From contig DATMPC010000011.1 of assembly GCA_035567895.1 (NCBI GenBank), positions 1 to 64,000 of the forward strand: a stretch of DNA of 64,000 bases, read 5' to 3'. The notes under the pieces were generated by a model. The model ran no database searches, was not told where the DNA came from, and saw nothing but the letters and a program-made list of their open reading frames with translations. Position numbers and translations under genes: made by a program. The DNA comes from Terriglobales bacterium. GTDB lineage: Bacteria; Acidobacteriota; Terriglobia; Terriglobales; Acidobacteriaceae. Shown piece after piece: positions 16,473 to 24,595 of this stretch (position 1 is its first letter; each line of letters begins with the position of its first letter).

Positions 16473-16943
16473 ATGGAAACTGCAACCTTTGGCGCTGGAT
16501 GCTTCTGGGGAGTTGAGGAATCATTTCGGCAAATACCGGGCGTTCTCGATACGGCTGTCGGCTATCTCGGAGGCCACATGCAGAGCCCCACGTACCAGGA
16601 CGTCTGTACCGACGAGACCGGTCACGCCGAAGTAGTTCAGGTCACCTACGATCCGGCGAACGTTAGCTACGAGCAATTGCTGAACGCCTTCTGGGAGTCC
16701 CACGATCCCACAACCCTGAATCGGCAAGGACCCGATATTGGAACACAGTATCGCTCGGCGATCTTCTTTCACTCGCCAGAGCAGGAGAGGCTCGCTCGCG
16801 CGTCGAAAGAAAGGATGCAAGCCTCCGGGAAGTTTCGTCGGCCGATCGTGACTGAAATTACACCCGCTTCCACTTTTTATCGCGCCGAGGACTACCACCA
16901 GAAGTATCTGGCAAAGCGCGGAATGAGCCATTGTCACATTTAG
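16473..16943 (+). CDS. msrA: Peptide-methionine (S)-S-oxide reductase
   Basis: The start at 16473 ([13 protein letters not shown]) is chosen because the frame upstream runs through repeat DNA and the family begins here; GAGGAA precedes it. The 156-aa protein has the MsrA signature GCFWGVEE with the catalytic cysteine C10, then [25 protein letters not shown] and the C-terminal EDYHQKYL. It reduces methionine S-sulfoxide in proteins at the expense of thioredoxin. A palindromic element lies in the leader. No msrB is fused or adjacent. Confidence 0.93.
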   Translation: METATFGAGCFWGVEESFRQIPGVLDTAVGYLGGHMQSPTYQDVCTDETGHAEVVQVTYDPANVSYEQLLNAFWESHDPTTLNRQGPDIGTQYRSAIFFHSPEQERLARASKERMQASGKFRRPIVTEITPASTFYRAEDYHQKYLAKRGMSHCHI

Positions 16944-17048
16944 CTTCTGAGCTTAGGGAAGGGCACCGCCTTCAGCCGTACCGCTAGAACAATCAGTTGA
17001 TTTGTCGGCGTTAAGCAGCTCAGGAGCCTAGCAGCTAGAAGCTTTCTT

Positions 17049-17456
17049 ATGAAACTCTACACTCCACGCGACGCCGCTCAAGTGCTTGGCATTAGCTATC
17101 CCGCGATCAAGCAGTGGATCTATCGCGGCAAGCTGAAGACGGCGCTCACTGCAGGCGGACACCATCGTGTTCCCGAATCGGAAATAGATAAATACCTCGC
17201 TTCCATTCGTAAGCATGGTGCCGTGCCGAAACGCCGCCAGACCTTTCGCCGCATCAGCGGACGCAACCAGCTCATCGGCAGAATTATGGATCTGAAGATT
17301 GAAGGACTCTTGGCCCAGGTAACGCTCGGCATTGGCGACCAGAAGATCACTTCCATCATCACCGCCGACGCAGCCCGGGAGATGCGCCTTGCCAAGGGCA
17401 TGGTCGCAGCCGCATTGGTCAAATCCACCGAAGTCATGATTGTCCTTCCCGATTGA
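17049..17456 (+). CDS. HTH-TOBE molybdate-responsive regulator candidate
   Basis: A 135-aa protein. Residues 1-52 are a MerR/excisionase-type helix-turn-helix (YTPRDAAQVLGISYPAIKQWIYRGKLKTALTAGGHHRVPESEI). Residues 67-133 are a single Mop/TOBE domain (GRNQLIGRIMDLKIEGLLAQVTLGIG...ITADAAREMRLAKGMVAAALVKSTEVMIV) that binds molybdate or tungstate in other proteins. It lies 338 bp upstream of modABC in the same direction. It is probably the ModE-equivalent regulator or molybdate sensor of that operon. Note that the ModC encoded here lacks its own TOBE domain. Confidence 0.82.
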   Translation: MKLYTPRDAAQVLGISYPAIKQWIYRGKLKTALTAGGHHRVPESEIDKYLASIRKHGAVPKRRQTFRRISGRNQLIGRIMDLKIEGLLAQVTLGIGDQKITSIITADAAREMRLAKGMVAAALVKSTEVMIVLPD

Positions 17457-17525
17457 CGTTTTTCGCCTCGCTCAGTCTTGTAGCAAGTCTTTCTTGCTCG
17501 CACTACAGCCGACTTTCCATTAGGT

Positions 17526-17672
17526 CTGTCATCCCTCGCGTCCGCCGCAGCGGACGCGGGGGACCTGCTGTTCTCATTGCTTACGATGCTCAACGCCAAC
17601 GGCAGATCCCCCGCTCCGCATTGAACTCACTGATGTCCTCCACAACTTCGCGGCGGAGCGAGGGATGACAGT
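17526..17672. repeat. Nested palindromic element, copy 2 (upstream of modA)
   Basis: The outer arms are ctgtcatccctcgcgtccgc (from 17526) and gcggcggagcgagggatgacag (ending 17672), which match with one indel. The inner arms contain gggggacctgctgtt and aacggcagatccccc. The element belongs to the same family as 16188-16350. It occupies most of the 338-bp gap between the HTH-TOBE gene and modA. The remaining 120 bp before modA show no clear promoter or molybdate operator. Confidence 0.7.
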
Positions 17673-17794
17673 GCTGAGAAGAGGGAAATTACGCCCATTC
17701 CTAAAGCGCACTCAACAAACCTCGTCTAAGCGCTAATCGTATTGACGAATTGACTTAAATCGTCTGAAATCGTATAGATCACCCATCGAGACGA

Positions 17795-18562
17795 TTGAAA
17801 CTTCTTCTCACTCTTGCTTGGTTACTGTGTGGATCTCTTCCCGCATACGCACAGGAGGAGCTGACCATCGCTGCTGCCGCCGATCTGCAGCCGGTGATGA
17901 AAGAGATTGCGGCTCGGTTTGAAAAACAAACCGGAAGCAAAGTGAAGCTTGTCTTCGGATCGTCAGGCAACTTCTTTGCACAGCTTCAGAATGGTGCGCC
18001 CTTTGATGTTTTCCTGTCTGCCGACGTGGAGTATCCGAAGAAACTCGAAGCTGCAGGATTAACTGAGCCTGGATCGCTGTATGAGTACGCCACGGGGAGG
18101 ATCGTGCTCTGGATTCCGAGCAATTCCAACATCGACGTCAATAAAGGCTTGGGCGTAGCCGCCGATCCCCAAATTCGCCGACTCGCAATTGCGAATCCGG
18201 CGCACGCTCCCTACGGCCGCGCCGCCGAAACCGCACTCAAGAATGCGGGGTTATGGCAACAGGTCTTGTCCAAACTAGTGCTTGGCGAAAACATCTCCCA
18301 AACCGCTCAGTTCGCCAATTCGGGCAATGCCGACGCCGCCATACTCGCGCTCTCCCTTGTGCTGGCTCCGGCCATGAAGGACAGAGGAAAGTACTTTGTC
18401 GTTCCTCAGGAAATGTATCCTCCGCTTCGGCAGGCGGCTGTCGTTATCAGAGCCTCTGGTCATAAAGCCGTTGCCTCACGCTTTATCGAGTTTCTGAAAG
18501 CTCCTGACACTCGCTCACTGTTCTCTCAATACGGATTCCAGGAGCCGGGGAAGGCGCGATGA
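17795..18562 (+). CDS. modA: Molybdate ABC transporter substrate-binding protein
   Basis: A 255-aa periplasmic protein starting at TTG (no in-frame ATG gives a better signal peptide). Residues 1-20 are the signal peptide (LLLTLAWLLCGSLPAYAQ). The mature part opens with LTIAAAADLQPVMKEIA and has FGSSGNFFAQLQNGAPFDVFLSAD, both typical of ModA, with the oxyanion-binding serines. It captures molybdate or tungstate and delivers it to ModBC. Its stop overlaps the modB start (ATGA). Expression is probably controlled by the upstream HTH-TOBE protein. Confidence 0.93.
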   Translation: MKLLLTLAWLLCGSLPAYAQEELTIAAAADLQPVMKEIAARFEKQTGSKVKLVFGSSGNFFAQLQNGAPFDVFLSADVEYPKKLEAAGLTEPGSLYEYATGRIVLWIPSNSNIDVNKGLGVAADPQIRRLAIANPAHAPYGRAAETALKNAGLWQQVLSKLVLGENISQTAQFANSGNADAAILALSLVLAPAMKDRGKYFVVPQEMYPPLRQAAVVIRASGHKAVASRFIEFLKAPDTRSLFSQYGFQEPGKAR

Positions 18563-19242
18563 ACTGGTCTGCGATTTGTCTCAGCTTGCGCCTGGCGGCA
18601 ACCGTGTGTGTTGTGCTGCTGTTGGTCGGCGCTCCCCTCGCTTATTGGATCGCGTTCTCGCACCGCCGGTGGAAATTTCTAGTCGAAGCCGTGGTTGCAT
18701 TGCCGCTGGTTTTGCCACCGACTGTACTCGGCTACTACATGCTGGTGGCTCTTGGTCCGAGGAGTCCGCTGGGGAGCTTTGCCGAATCAGTACTGTCTAC
18801 TCGGCTAACCTTCTCCTTCCCAGGACTGGTTATCGCATCGGTGCTCTATAGCCTCCCGTTCGCGGTTCAGCCGATGGCAAACGCATTTGGCTCGGTGGAC
18901 CCCAGACTTCTCGACGCGGCAGCCGTGCTCGGAGCATCGAGGTGGCGCAGATTCCGCACGATCACTTTGCCGCTGGCCAAGGCCGGAGTAGTCACTGGAG
19001 CGGTCCTGAGCTTCGCGCACACGCTCGGAGAATTCGGAGTCGTGCTCATGGTCGGCGGCAACATTCCCGGCGTAACGCAGACGATTTCGATCGCGATCTA
19101 CGATGAGGTTCAGGCGCTGGACTACGCGGTTGCCGCGCGTACATCGGCGCTGCTGCTGATTTTCTCCTTTGTGACTCTCGCGCTCGTGTACGCTCTAAAT
19201 CGGCGAAGCTCCCTCTGGTGGTCGAGCGCGCGGAACGCTTGA
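18559..19242 (+). CDS. modB: Molybdate ABC transporter permease
   Basis: A 227-aa inner-membrane protein with about five to six hydrophobic helices. The EAA-loop appears as DAAAVLGASRWRRFRTITLPLAKAG, followed by LGEFGVVLMVGGNIPG, which is highly characteristic of ModB. It forms the membrane channel for molybdate. It overlaps modA by four bases and modC by up to 25 bases, so the three genes are one translationally coupled operon. Confidence 0.93.
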   Translation: MNWSAICLSLRLAATVCVVLLLVGAPLAYWIAFSHRRWKFLVEAVVALPLVLPPTVLGYYMLVALGPRSPLGSFAESVLSTRLTFSFPGLVIASVLYSLPFAVQPMANAFGSVDPRLLDAAAVLGASRWRRFRTITLPLAKAGVVTGAVLSFAHTLGEFGVVLMVGGNIPGVTQTISIAIYDEVQALDYAVAARTSALLLIFSFVTLALVYALNRRSSLWWSSARNA

Positions 19243-19928
19243 ACGTACTCACAGCAGAAATCCGACTAAAGCTATCGTCGTCGTTCCAACTCGACTGCGC
19301 CTTCGAGGTACCACCGGGCTTCAGCGTACTCTTTGGGCCTTCCGGAGCTGGGAAAACGTCAGTCCTCGACTGCATTGCCGGAATCAAGACGCCCGACGCG
19401 GGCAAAATCGCAATCGACGGCAACGCGATGTTCGACTCATCGCAGGATCTGAACCTCTGGCCCTCGCAACGCCGGCTGGCCTATGTGTTTCAAAGCCTCG
19501 CGTTATTTCCGCATCTGAGCGTTTCGGAAAACGTTGCTTATGGGTTGCGGCATGAACCAAAAAACGCCGCCACCGAACGGAGCCGCAAGATGCTGGCGCA
19601 ATTTGGCATCGAGCAATTGCAAGCGCGCCGTCCGGGCGATCTCTCCGGAGGCGAGCGGCAGCGTGTGGCGCTGGCGCGCTCCCTGGTGACTGATCCACGC
19701 GTGCTTTTGCTCGACGAGCCGCTGGCGGCTTTGGATCGAACCACGCGAAAGAAGATCGTGGACGATCTGCGCGGTTGGAATGCAGCTCAAAAGGTCCCGA
19801 TTCTCTATGTGACGCACTCTGTCCGAGAGGCCCTGGCGCTGGGTGAGCGCGTCCTGGTTATGGAGCACGGCCGCGTAGTCGCAAGCGGCGCTCCCTCGGA
19901 ATTGCTGAATCCTGAAGACTGGGACTGA
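19218..19928 (+). CDS. modC: Molybdate ABC transporter ATP-binding protein
   Basis: A 236-aa ATPase. Visible motifs are Walker A GPSGAGKT, the Q-loop (YVFQSLALFPH), signature LSGGERQR, Walker B VLLLDEP and the H-loop in VTHSVREA. It ends about 15 residues after the last ATPase element and lacks the C-terminal Mop/TOBE domain that ModC usually carries; that domain is instead in the upstream HTH-TOBE protein. The start is ambiguous: GTG at 19218, or TTG at 19239 overlapping the modB stop. It couples ATP hydrolysis to molybdate import. Confidence 0.9.
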   Translation: MVERAERLNVLTAEIRLKLSSSFQLDCAFEVPPGFSVLFGPSGAGKTSVLDCIAGIKTPDAGKIAIDGNAMFDSSQDLNLWPSQRRLAYVFQSLALFPHLSVSENVAYGLRHEPKNAATERSRKMLAQFGIEQLQARRPGDLSGGERQRVALARSLVTDPRVLLLDEPLAALDRTTRKKIVDDLRGWNAAQKVPILYVTHSVREALALGERVLVMEHGRVVASGAPSELLNPEDWD

Positions 19929-20021
19929 TTCAATAAACGGAGCGCCGGGCGCCGCCGCCCGGCGAAGTGCGTCGATTGCGGCGTATCAGGTTGCTGAGAA
20001 ACAATCATCCCGTCCCAGTGA

Positions 20022-20193
20022 CTGTCATTCTGAGGCCCGGTTTTGGCTGAAGGATCTCCCGGAATATCTCACACTAGATTGGCGCGTCCTGGCTCTTTGG
20101 CAAGGAATTCTCGTGAGAGAGCCTCGAAATTGCAATTAAGACTGATGCGTCGCGGGAGATCCTTCGGCCCAAAACCCGGCCTCAGGATGACAG
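20022..20193. repeat. Inverted-repeat element, copy 3 (ctgtcat ends)
   Basis: The left arm at 20022-20061 (ctgtcattctgaggcccg...ggatctcccg) pairs with the right arm at 20151-20193 (cgggagatccttcgg...cctcaggatgacag), with about 90 bp between. The ends ctgtcat/atgacag match those of the elements at 16188 and 17526, but the arm body differs. It lies immediately upstream of the amine-oxidase gene and covers its possible promoter. Confidence 0.75.
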
Positions 20194-20201
20194 TTCGCAA
20201 A

Positions 20202-21578
20202 ATGAATTCATCGCACGCAAACGTCATCCAACTTCACATGGAAGCATTTCAACCTGATGTGCTCGTTATCGGTGCCGGAGTAGCAGGCTTGGCGGCAGCC
20301 GGAAGGCTGTCGCAGGCTGGGCTTCGCGTTTTGGTTGTTGAAGCGCGCGACCGCATCGGTGGCCGCGTGCTCACGATTCATCCCGCCGGATTCGAAACGG
20401 CCGTCGAGCTTGGAGCGGAGTTCGTTCACGGGCGTCCGCCTGAGAGCTTCGAGTTAATCAAGAGCAGCGGGCTTCACGCGGTCAAAATCGAAGGCCGGCC
20501 CTTCTGCTCAAACGAGCACGCCATCGGAAAATGCGACTTCTGGGAACGCATCGAGAAGGTACTTGAGGCAATGAAGAAGCAGGCTTCGCCGCAGCAGTCC
20601 TTTGATGCATTCGTGAGTCAACTCCGAGATCCGGAAATCAGCGACGAAGACAAGAAGGCCGCTTGCATGTATGTGCGCGGATTTCACGCGGCTCATCCCG
20701 AGGAGATCAGCGTGCAATCGCTAATCGAGGGAATGAAGGCCGAAGAGGAGATCGACGGCGATAGTCAGTTCCGTCTGCCGCAAGGATACGATCGCCTCCT
20801 AGCCGCGCTTGCACAGAGGCTCGATGGCGAGCGCGCGAAGGTTCAACTCAGCACGGTTGTAACGCAAGTGAAGTGGAAACCGGGTTCGGTAGAAGTCTAC
20901 GTCGCGCGTAACGATGATATGCGAGCCATAATCTCAGCCCGGCGATTGCTCTCGACCTTGCCACTCGGCCTGCTGCAGGCGCAGGACACTCGGAGCGGAG
21001 CAGTGAACTTCGACCCGCCGCTCTCCCAAAAGACGAAGGCACTCTCAGGGTTGCGCGTCGGCCACGTGATCCGCGTGAGCATGATCTTCCGCAGGCGCTT
21101 CTGGGCTGAAATGAAGGCCAACGGACAGTCCCTTGCAAACATGACATTTCTTTTCTCCAGAGATCCGGATTTTCCGACTTGGTGGACATTCGCGCCGCTC
21201 GAAGTACCGTTGCTCACCGGATGGGCTCCAGCCGATGCTGCCGAGCGGCTTTCGGTTCTTAGCAATGACGAGATTTGTGAACGCGCACTGATCTCGCTTG
21301 CGCATGTCTTCCACCTCCCGGTGGAGCGCTGTCGCGAGGATCTGCTACACGCCTACACGCACAATTGGCAGAATGATCCCTACGCTCGAGGCGCCTACAG
21401 TTATGTCGCGCAAGGCGCTAGCGATACGCAACGGGAGTTCGCGGCGCCCATCGATAACACGCTCTTCTTCGCCGGAGAAGCTACGAATTTTGCGGGACAC
21501 CATGGAACCGTTCACGGGGCGATCGCTGGCGGATATCGGGCAGCGGAAGAGATTGCGAGTTCGTTGATCAGGAGCTGA
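20202..21578 (+). CDS. Flavin-containing amine oxidase (monoamine oxidase family)
   Basis: The frame is open from 20043, but that part is repeat DNA. The start is placed at 20202, with ATG at 20238 ([14 protein letters not shown]) as the alternative. The protein of about 458 aa has an N-terminal Rossmann FAD site ([18 protein letters not shown], then [10 protein letters not shown]). The GG-doublet and the C-terminal FAD motif ([23 protein letters not shown]) follow. It should oxidise an amine to an imine or aldehyde with H2O2 release; the substrate is unknown. Inverted-repeat elements flank it on both sides (20022-20193 and 21602-21783), as if gene and elements were a cassette. Confidence 0.88.
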   Translation: MNSSHANVIQLHMEAFQPDVLVIGAGVAGLAAAGRLSQAGLRVLVVEARDRIGGRVLTIHPAGFETAVELGAEFVHGRPPESFELIKSSGLHAVKIEGRPFCSNEHAIGKCDFWERIEKVLEAMKKQASPQQSFDAFVSQLRDPEISDEDKKAACMYVRGFHAAHPEEISVQSLIEGMKAEEEIDGDSQFRLPQGYDRLLAALAQRLDGERAKVQLSTVVTQVKWKPGSVEVYVARNDDMRAIISARRLLSTLPLGLLQAQDTRSGAVNFDPPLSQKTKALSGLRVGHVIRVSMIFRRRFWAEMKANGQSLANMTFLFSRDPDFPTWWTFAPLEVPLLTGWAPADAAERLSVLSNDEICERALISLAHVFHLPVERCREDLLHAYTHNWQNDPYARGAYSYVAQGASDTQREFAAPIDNTLFFAGEATNFAGHHGTVHGAIAGGYRAAEEIASSLIRS

Positions 21579-21601
21579 CAGTAGTTGCGGATTTATAAGA
21601 A

Positions 21602-21783
21602 CTGTCATCCTGAGGCCCGGGTTTGGCCCTGAGCTTGCCGAAGGGACCTCCCGGAATGAATCGGAGTTGACTGCTCTGTCCCGGCTCTTTCACGACGATT
21701 CTCGTACAAAAGCCAGGACGCAGCATTTATGTTTCAAGCATCACGGGAGATCCTTCGGCCAACATCGGGCCTCAGGATGACAG
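21602..21783. repeat. Inverted-repeat element, copy 4 (ctgtcat ends)
   Basis: The left arm from 21602 (ctgtcatcctgaggcccg) pairs with the right arm ending at 21783 (cgggcctcaggatgacag). Inner sequence aagggacctcccgg pairs with cgggagatcctt. It is the same family as 20022-20193 and sits 23 bp after the amine-oxidase stop. It may act as a bidirectional terminator between convergent genes. Confidence 0.75.
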
Positions 21784-21791
21784 TCTCGCCA

Positions 21792-22574
21792 TCACTTCGC
21801 TAAGACCAACTGCTCTGCCGGCGTAAATATCCGTTGACGAATCAAGCTCGTGCAGATGAGCGATGTGAGGCCCGAAGAAGCAAAGATCATCGCGATCACA
21901 ACGAACTGGTAGATAGCGGCATACAGCGGTGAGGAGCCAGAAAGCACCATGCCGGCCATGAGGCCAGGAATCCAAACCAATCCCAGAGAGCGCAGGTTGT
22001 TGAGCGCGGGAATTAAACTCGCGGAGAATGACTTCTGCACTGCTGGTGAGACGCTGACATCGGGTGCGGCGCCGAGCGCCAGCGCTGATTCGATTTCGCC
22101 GATGTGGGCTTCCACCTCGGCACGAAAGCGATCGAGCGCGAGCGCATTCGTGTTCATCGCGTTGGCGATGATCATGCTGCCGACGGGAACGATGGAGGTG
22201 ATGGCACCGTCGATGACGCCAGCCCAGGTCATGACCGCGATTACGGATCCGGACCCAATCAGGATGGACCAAAATGACACTTCAAAAGAGCCGGGAATTT
22301 TCTTCGTTCGTCGTGCTGAGGTCGTTCCGGCGGCGATCACCATGGCCGAGAGCATGAGGGCGCTCGTCCATTGCGGGCCCTTGAGCATGAAAACCAGAAT
22401 GAAGCCAACGGCGACGATCTGCGCCAATCCGCGAGCGAGGGCGACCAGTGTCTCCCATTCCACGCGAATGCCGCGCTTGCTGGCCGCAAATCCGACGAGC
22501 ATCGCGAGCACTGCCGTGACTCCGGCCTGGGCAAAGCCCAGTGCCACTTGATTAGGAAAGAGTTGTTTCAACAT
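21792..22574 (-). CDS. fetB: FetB-type iron/metal export ABC permease (UPF0014)
   Basis: A 260-aa polytopic membrane protein with about seven hydrophobic segments. RGIRVEWETLVALARGLAQ, the MVIAAGTTSARR stretch and GSMIIANAMNTNALALDR are typical of the FetB/YbbM family, which in E. coli exports excess iron with FetA. The start overlaps the end of the ATPase gene by 23 bases. The metal specificity here is not tested. Expression may respond to metal or oxidative stress, as for E. coli fetAB. Confidence 0.9.
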   Translation of the reverse strand: MLKQLFPNQVALGFAQAGVTAVLAMLVGFAASKRGIRVEWETLVALARGLAQIVAVGFILVFMLKGPQWTSALMLSAMVIAAGTTSARRTKKIPGSFEVSFWSILIGSGSVIAVMTWAGVIDGAITSIVPVGSMIIANAMNTNALALDRFRAEVEAHIGEIESALALGAAPDVSVSPAVQKSFSASLIPALNNLRSLGLVWIPGLMAGMVLSGSSPLYAAIYQFVVIAMIFASSGLTSLICTSLIRQRIFTPAEQLVLAK

Positions 22575-23262
22575 TCAGCACCTCAGATGCCGGTCCGATT
22601 CTGACAAGCTTGCCGGACGCAAGTTGAGCTGCGCGGGTAGCAAGGCGCCGCGCCTGGCGAAAGTCGTGGGTGACCATCACCGACGTCACCCCCTGCCCGG
22701 AGATTCTTCGTATCACCGCTTCCACTTCGAGCTTTGCCGCTTCGTCGAGCGCCGATGTGGGCTCGTCAAGCAGAAGAACGGTGGGCTGGTTCGCTAAGGC
22801 GCGCGCGAAGCAAACTCGCTGGGCTTCGCCCCCCGAGAGATGTCCGACATCTTCGGCGGCATAGCCAGCGAGTCCCACATCGTGCAACAGTCCCTCGATC
22901 TCTTCGTCGCTGAGAGTTCTTCCCTGCTGCTGCGGACCGAAGCGCAGATTCTCAGCCACGGTGCCAGCAAAGACAAATGGCCGCTGCATCACCATGCCAA
23001 CGCGCCGCCGCAATTCTCGGGTGGGAGTTTCCCGATAGTCTTTGCCTTCGATCAGCAGGGTGCCGCTGGTGGGCTCGTCGAGTCGATTGAGCAGTCGCAG
23101 CAGCGAAGACTTCCCTGCTCCGCTCGGACCTACAATGGCTAGAAGCTCGCCGGCATTCACATCGAAGCTGACGTCGTTAACAATGGTCTTGCCATTTACC
23201 GCGCGGACGAGATGCTGAGCTTGGAGAACGATGGACACGTAGGAAGAGGATACAGTCTGCAC
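22552..23262 (-). CDS. fetA: FetA-type ABC transporter ATP-binding protein
   Basis: A 236-aa ATPase with Walker A GPSGAGKSS, Q-loop VMQRPFVFAGT, signature LSGGEAQR, Walker B VLLLDEPTSALDE and H-loop THDFRQA. It partners the FetB permease encoded 23 bases overlapping downstream. Together they are expected to export iron or a related metal. The gene is divergent from queC. The 140-bp gap holds two copies of a 15-base sequence (tttcgtaaactgacc and tttcgcaaactgacc). Confidence 0.9.
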   Translation of the reverse strand: MQTVSSSYVSIVLQAQHLVRAVNGKTIVNDVSFDVNAGELLAIVGPSGAGKSSLLRLLNRLDEPTSGTLLIEGKDYRETPTRELRRRVGMVMQRPFVFAGTVAENLRFGPQQQGRTLSDEEIEGLLHDVGLAGYAAEDVGHLSGGEAQRVCFARALANQPTVLLLDEPTSALDEAAKLEVEAVIRRISGQGVTSVMVTHDFRQARRLATRAAQLASGKLVRIGPASEVLNVETTLS

Positions 23263-23286
23263 GATGTGAGGAGCTTAGTCGTCGAG

Positions 23287-23318
23287 TTTCGTAAACTGAC
23301 CTTTCGCAAACTGACCTC
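23287..23318. repeat. Two direct repeats between fetA and queC
   Basis: The 15-base unit ttcg(t/c)aaactgacc occurs twice in tandem in the divergent region between fetA and queC. It could be a pair of regulator half-sites for either gene. No known consensus is recognised. Confidence 0.4.
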
Positions 23319-23402
23319 TGAATATCCGGCTAAGGCCGTGTTCCTTCCTGCGAGAATATGTATGCACAGCAGATCCTGATTGGAGCGCAAGCAAGAATCT
23401 CG

Positions 23403-24104
23403 ATGGCCGGAGACCAGACCAAACCTAAGGCAGTAGTCCTATTAAGCGGCGGCCTCGACTCAGCCACGGTTCTGGCGATCGCGCGTCGCGATGGATTCGC
23501 TGCTCACGCGCTCAGCTTCGACTACGGCCAGCGCCATCGTATCGAGCTTCGCGCAGCGAAGCAGTTGGCTGCGGCGTTCGGTGTCGAGCATTCCGTGATG
23601 TGCTTCGACCTGCGCCAGTTTGGAGGCTCGGCGCTTACCGGCGACATCGATGTGCCGAAGGATCGTCCGGACTCTCAGATGTCGCACGGCATTCCCATTA
23701 CATACGTGCCCGCGCGCAACACGATTTTTCTCTCATTCGCGCTGGGGCTGGCCGAAGTGATCGGATCCACCGACATTTTCGTTGGTGTGAACGCACTCGA
23801 TTACAGTGGCTATCCCGATTGCCGGCCGGAGTTCATCGCCGCCTTCCAGAAATTGGCGAACGTGGCTACGAAAGCCGGTGTGGAAGGCCAGGGTGTCACG
23901 ATCCACGCCCCGCTGATCGAGATGAGCAAAGCGCAGATTATCGCTGCAGGTTCCGCACTTGGCGTGGACTATTCTCTGACTTTCAGTTGTTATGATCCCT
24001 CGCCAGACGGGAGCGCGTGCGGGCGTTGCGATTCCTGCCAGCTGCGCCGTAAAGGATTTGCCGAAGCGGGAATTCCCGATCCGACTATATACAGTGAACC
24101 CTAA
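23403..24104 (+). CDS. queC: 7-cyano-7-deazaguanine synthase (preQ0 synthase)
   Basis: The start at 23403 ([17 protein letters not shown]) is preferred over an in-frame codon at 23358. The 233-aa enzyme has the PP-loop [41 protein letters not shown], and the zinc-binding cluster in FSCY...[13 protein letters not shown]. It converts 7-carboxy-7-deazaguanine to preQ0 with ATP and ammonia in queuosine synthesis. No queD, queE or queF is adjacent. Confidence 0.94.
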   Translation: MAGDQTKPKAVVLLSGGLDSATVLAIARRDGFAAHALSFDYGQRHRIELRAAKQLAAAFGVEHSVMCFDLRQFGGSALTGDIDVPKDRPDSQMSHGIPITYVPARNTIFLSFALGLAEVIGSTDIFVGVNALDYSGYPDCRPEFIAAFQKLANVATKAGVEGQGVTIHAPLIEMSKAQIIAAGSALGVDYSLTFSCYDPSPDGSACGRCDSCQLRRKGFAEAGIPDPTIYSEP

Positions 24105-24114
24105 GACCCGAATT

Positions 24115-24407
24115 GAACACGGAGGGCACAAAGCTCACAGAGAGACGTCAAAAGCCAGAACACGGATTTAACGGGATTAAACGGATCGAACGGATACTAC
24201 TGAGTTGGTGATTATGAGGATGTAAGCAGAACTGTGTAAACGATCATTGCCGGATCCAGTGATTTGTCGTTCGCGAAATCACAAAATGACGAAGACGCAA
24301 AATTCGTCTTCATCCGTGCGATCCGTTTAATCCGTTAGATCCGTGTTCTGGCTTTGAATTTTTGATTCCCGGTCTTACCTCTGTGACCTTTGTGCCCTTC
24401 GTGTTCA
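24115..24407. repeat. Large inverted-repeat element (about 290 bp)
   Basis: The left arm (from gaacacggagggcacaaag at 24115 through the acggattaaacggatc-like part near 24190) pairs almost throughout with the right arm (about 24311-24407). The arms are roughly 85-95 bases each and the centre holds about 110 bases. The vocabulary is of a dispersed intergenic family. It separates queC from glmU. Nothing else is seen in 24408-24595 apart from AT-rich promoter-like DNA. Confidence 0.7.
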
Positions 24408-24595
24408 CCCACGGGTGCTTTTAATTCCCTGCCTTTGAGCGAAATTTGCAGATTTTGGGCAGAATTCGTTGACTTTGAGATCGAATTGGAAAAATGCGCT
24501 GTCCTTTTCGCTGTTATTTGTCTCGGATGGTGCATTCTTGCGCAGTTGCTAGGCCCGAGTACTAGGCGCAACCAGCGACCTTGTACCATGGACGC

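Noticed and set aside
20043-20201. Start of the amine oxidase at 20043
   Set aside because: The first about 53 codons lie inside an inverted-repeat element and lack family similarity.
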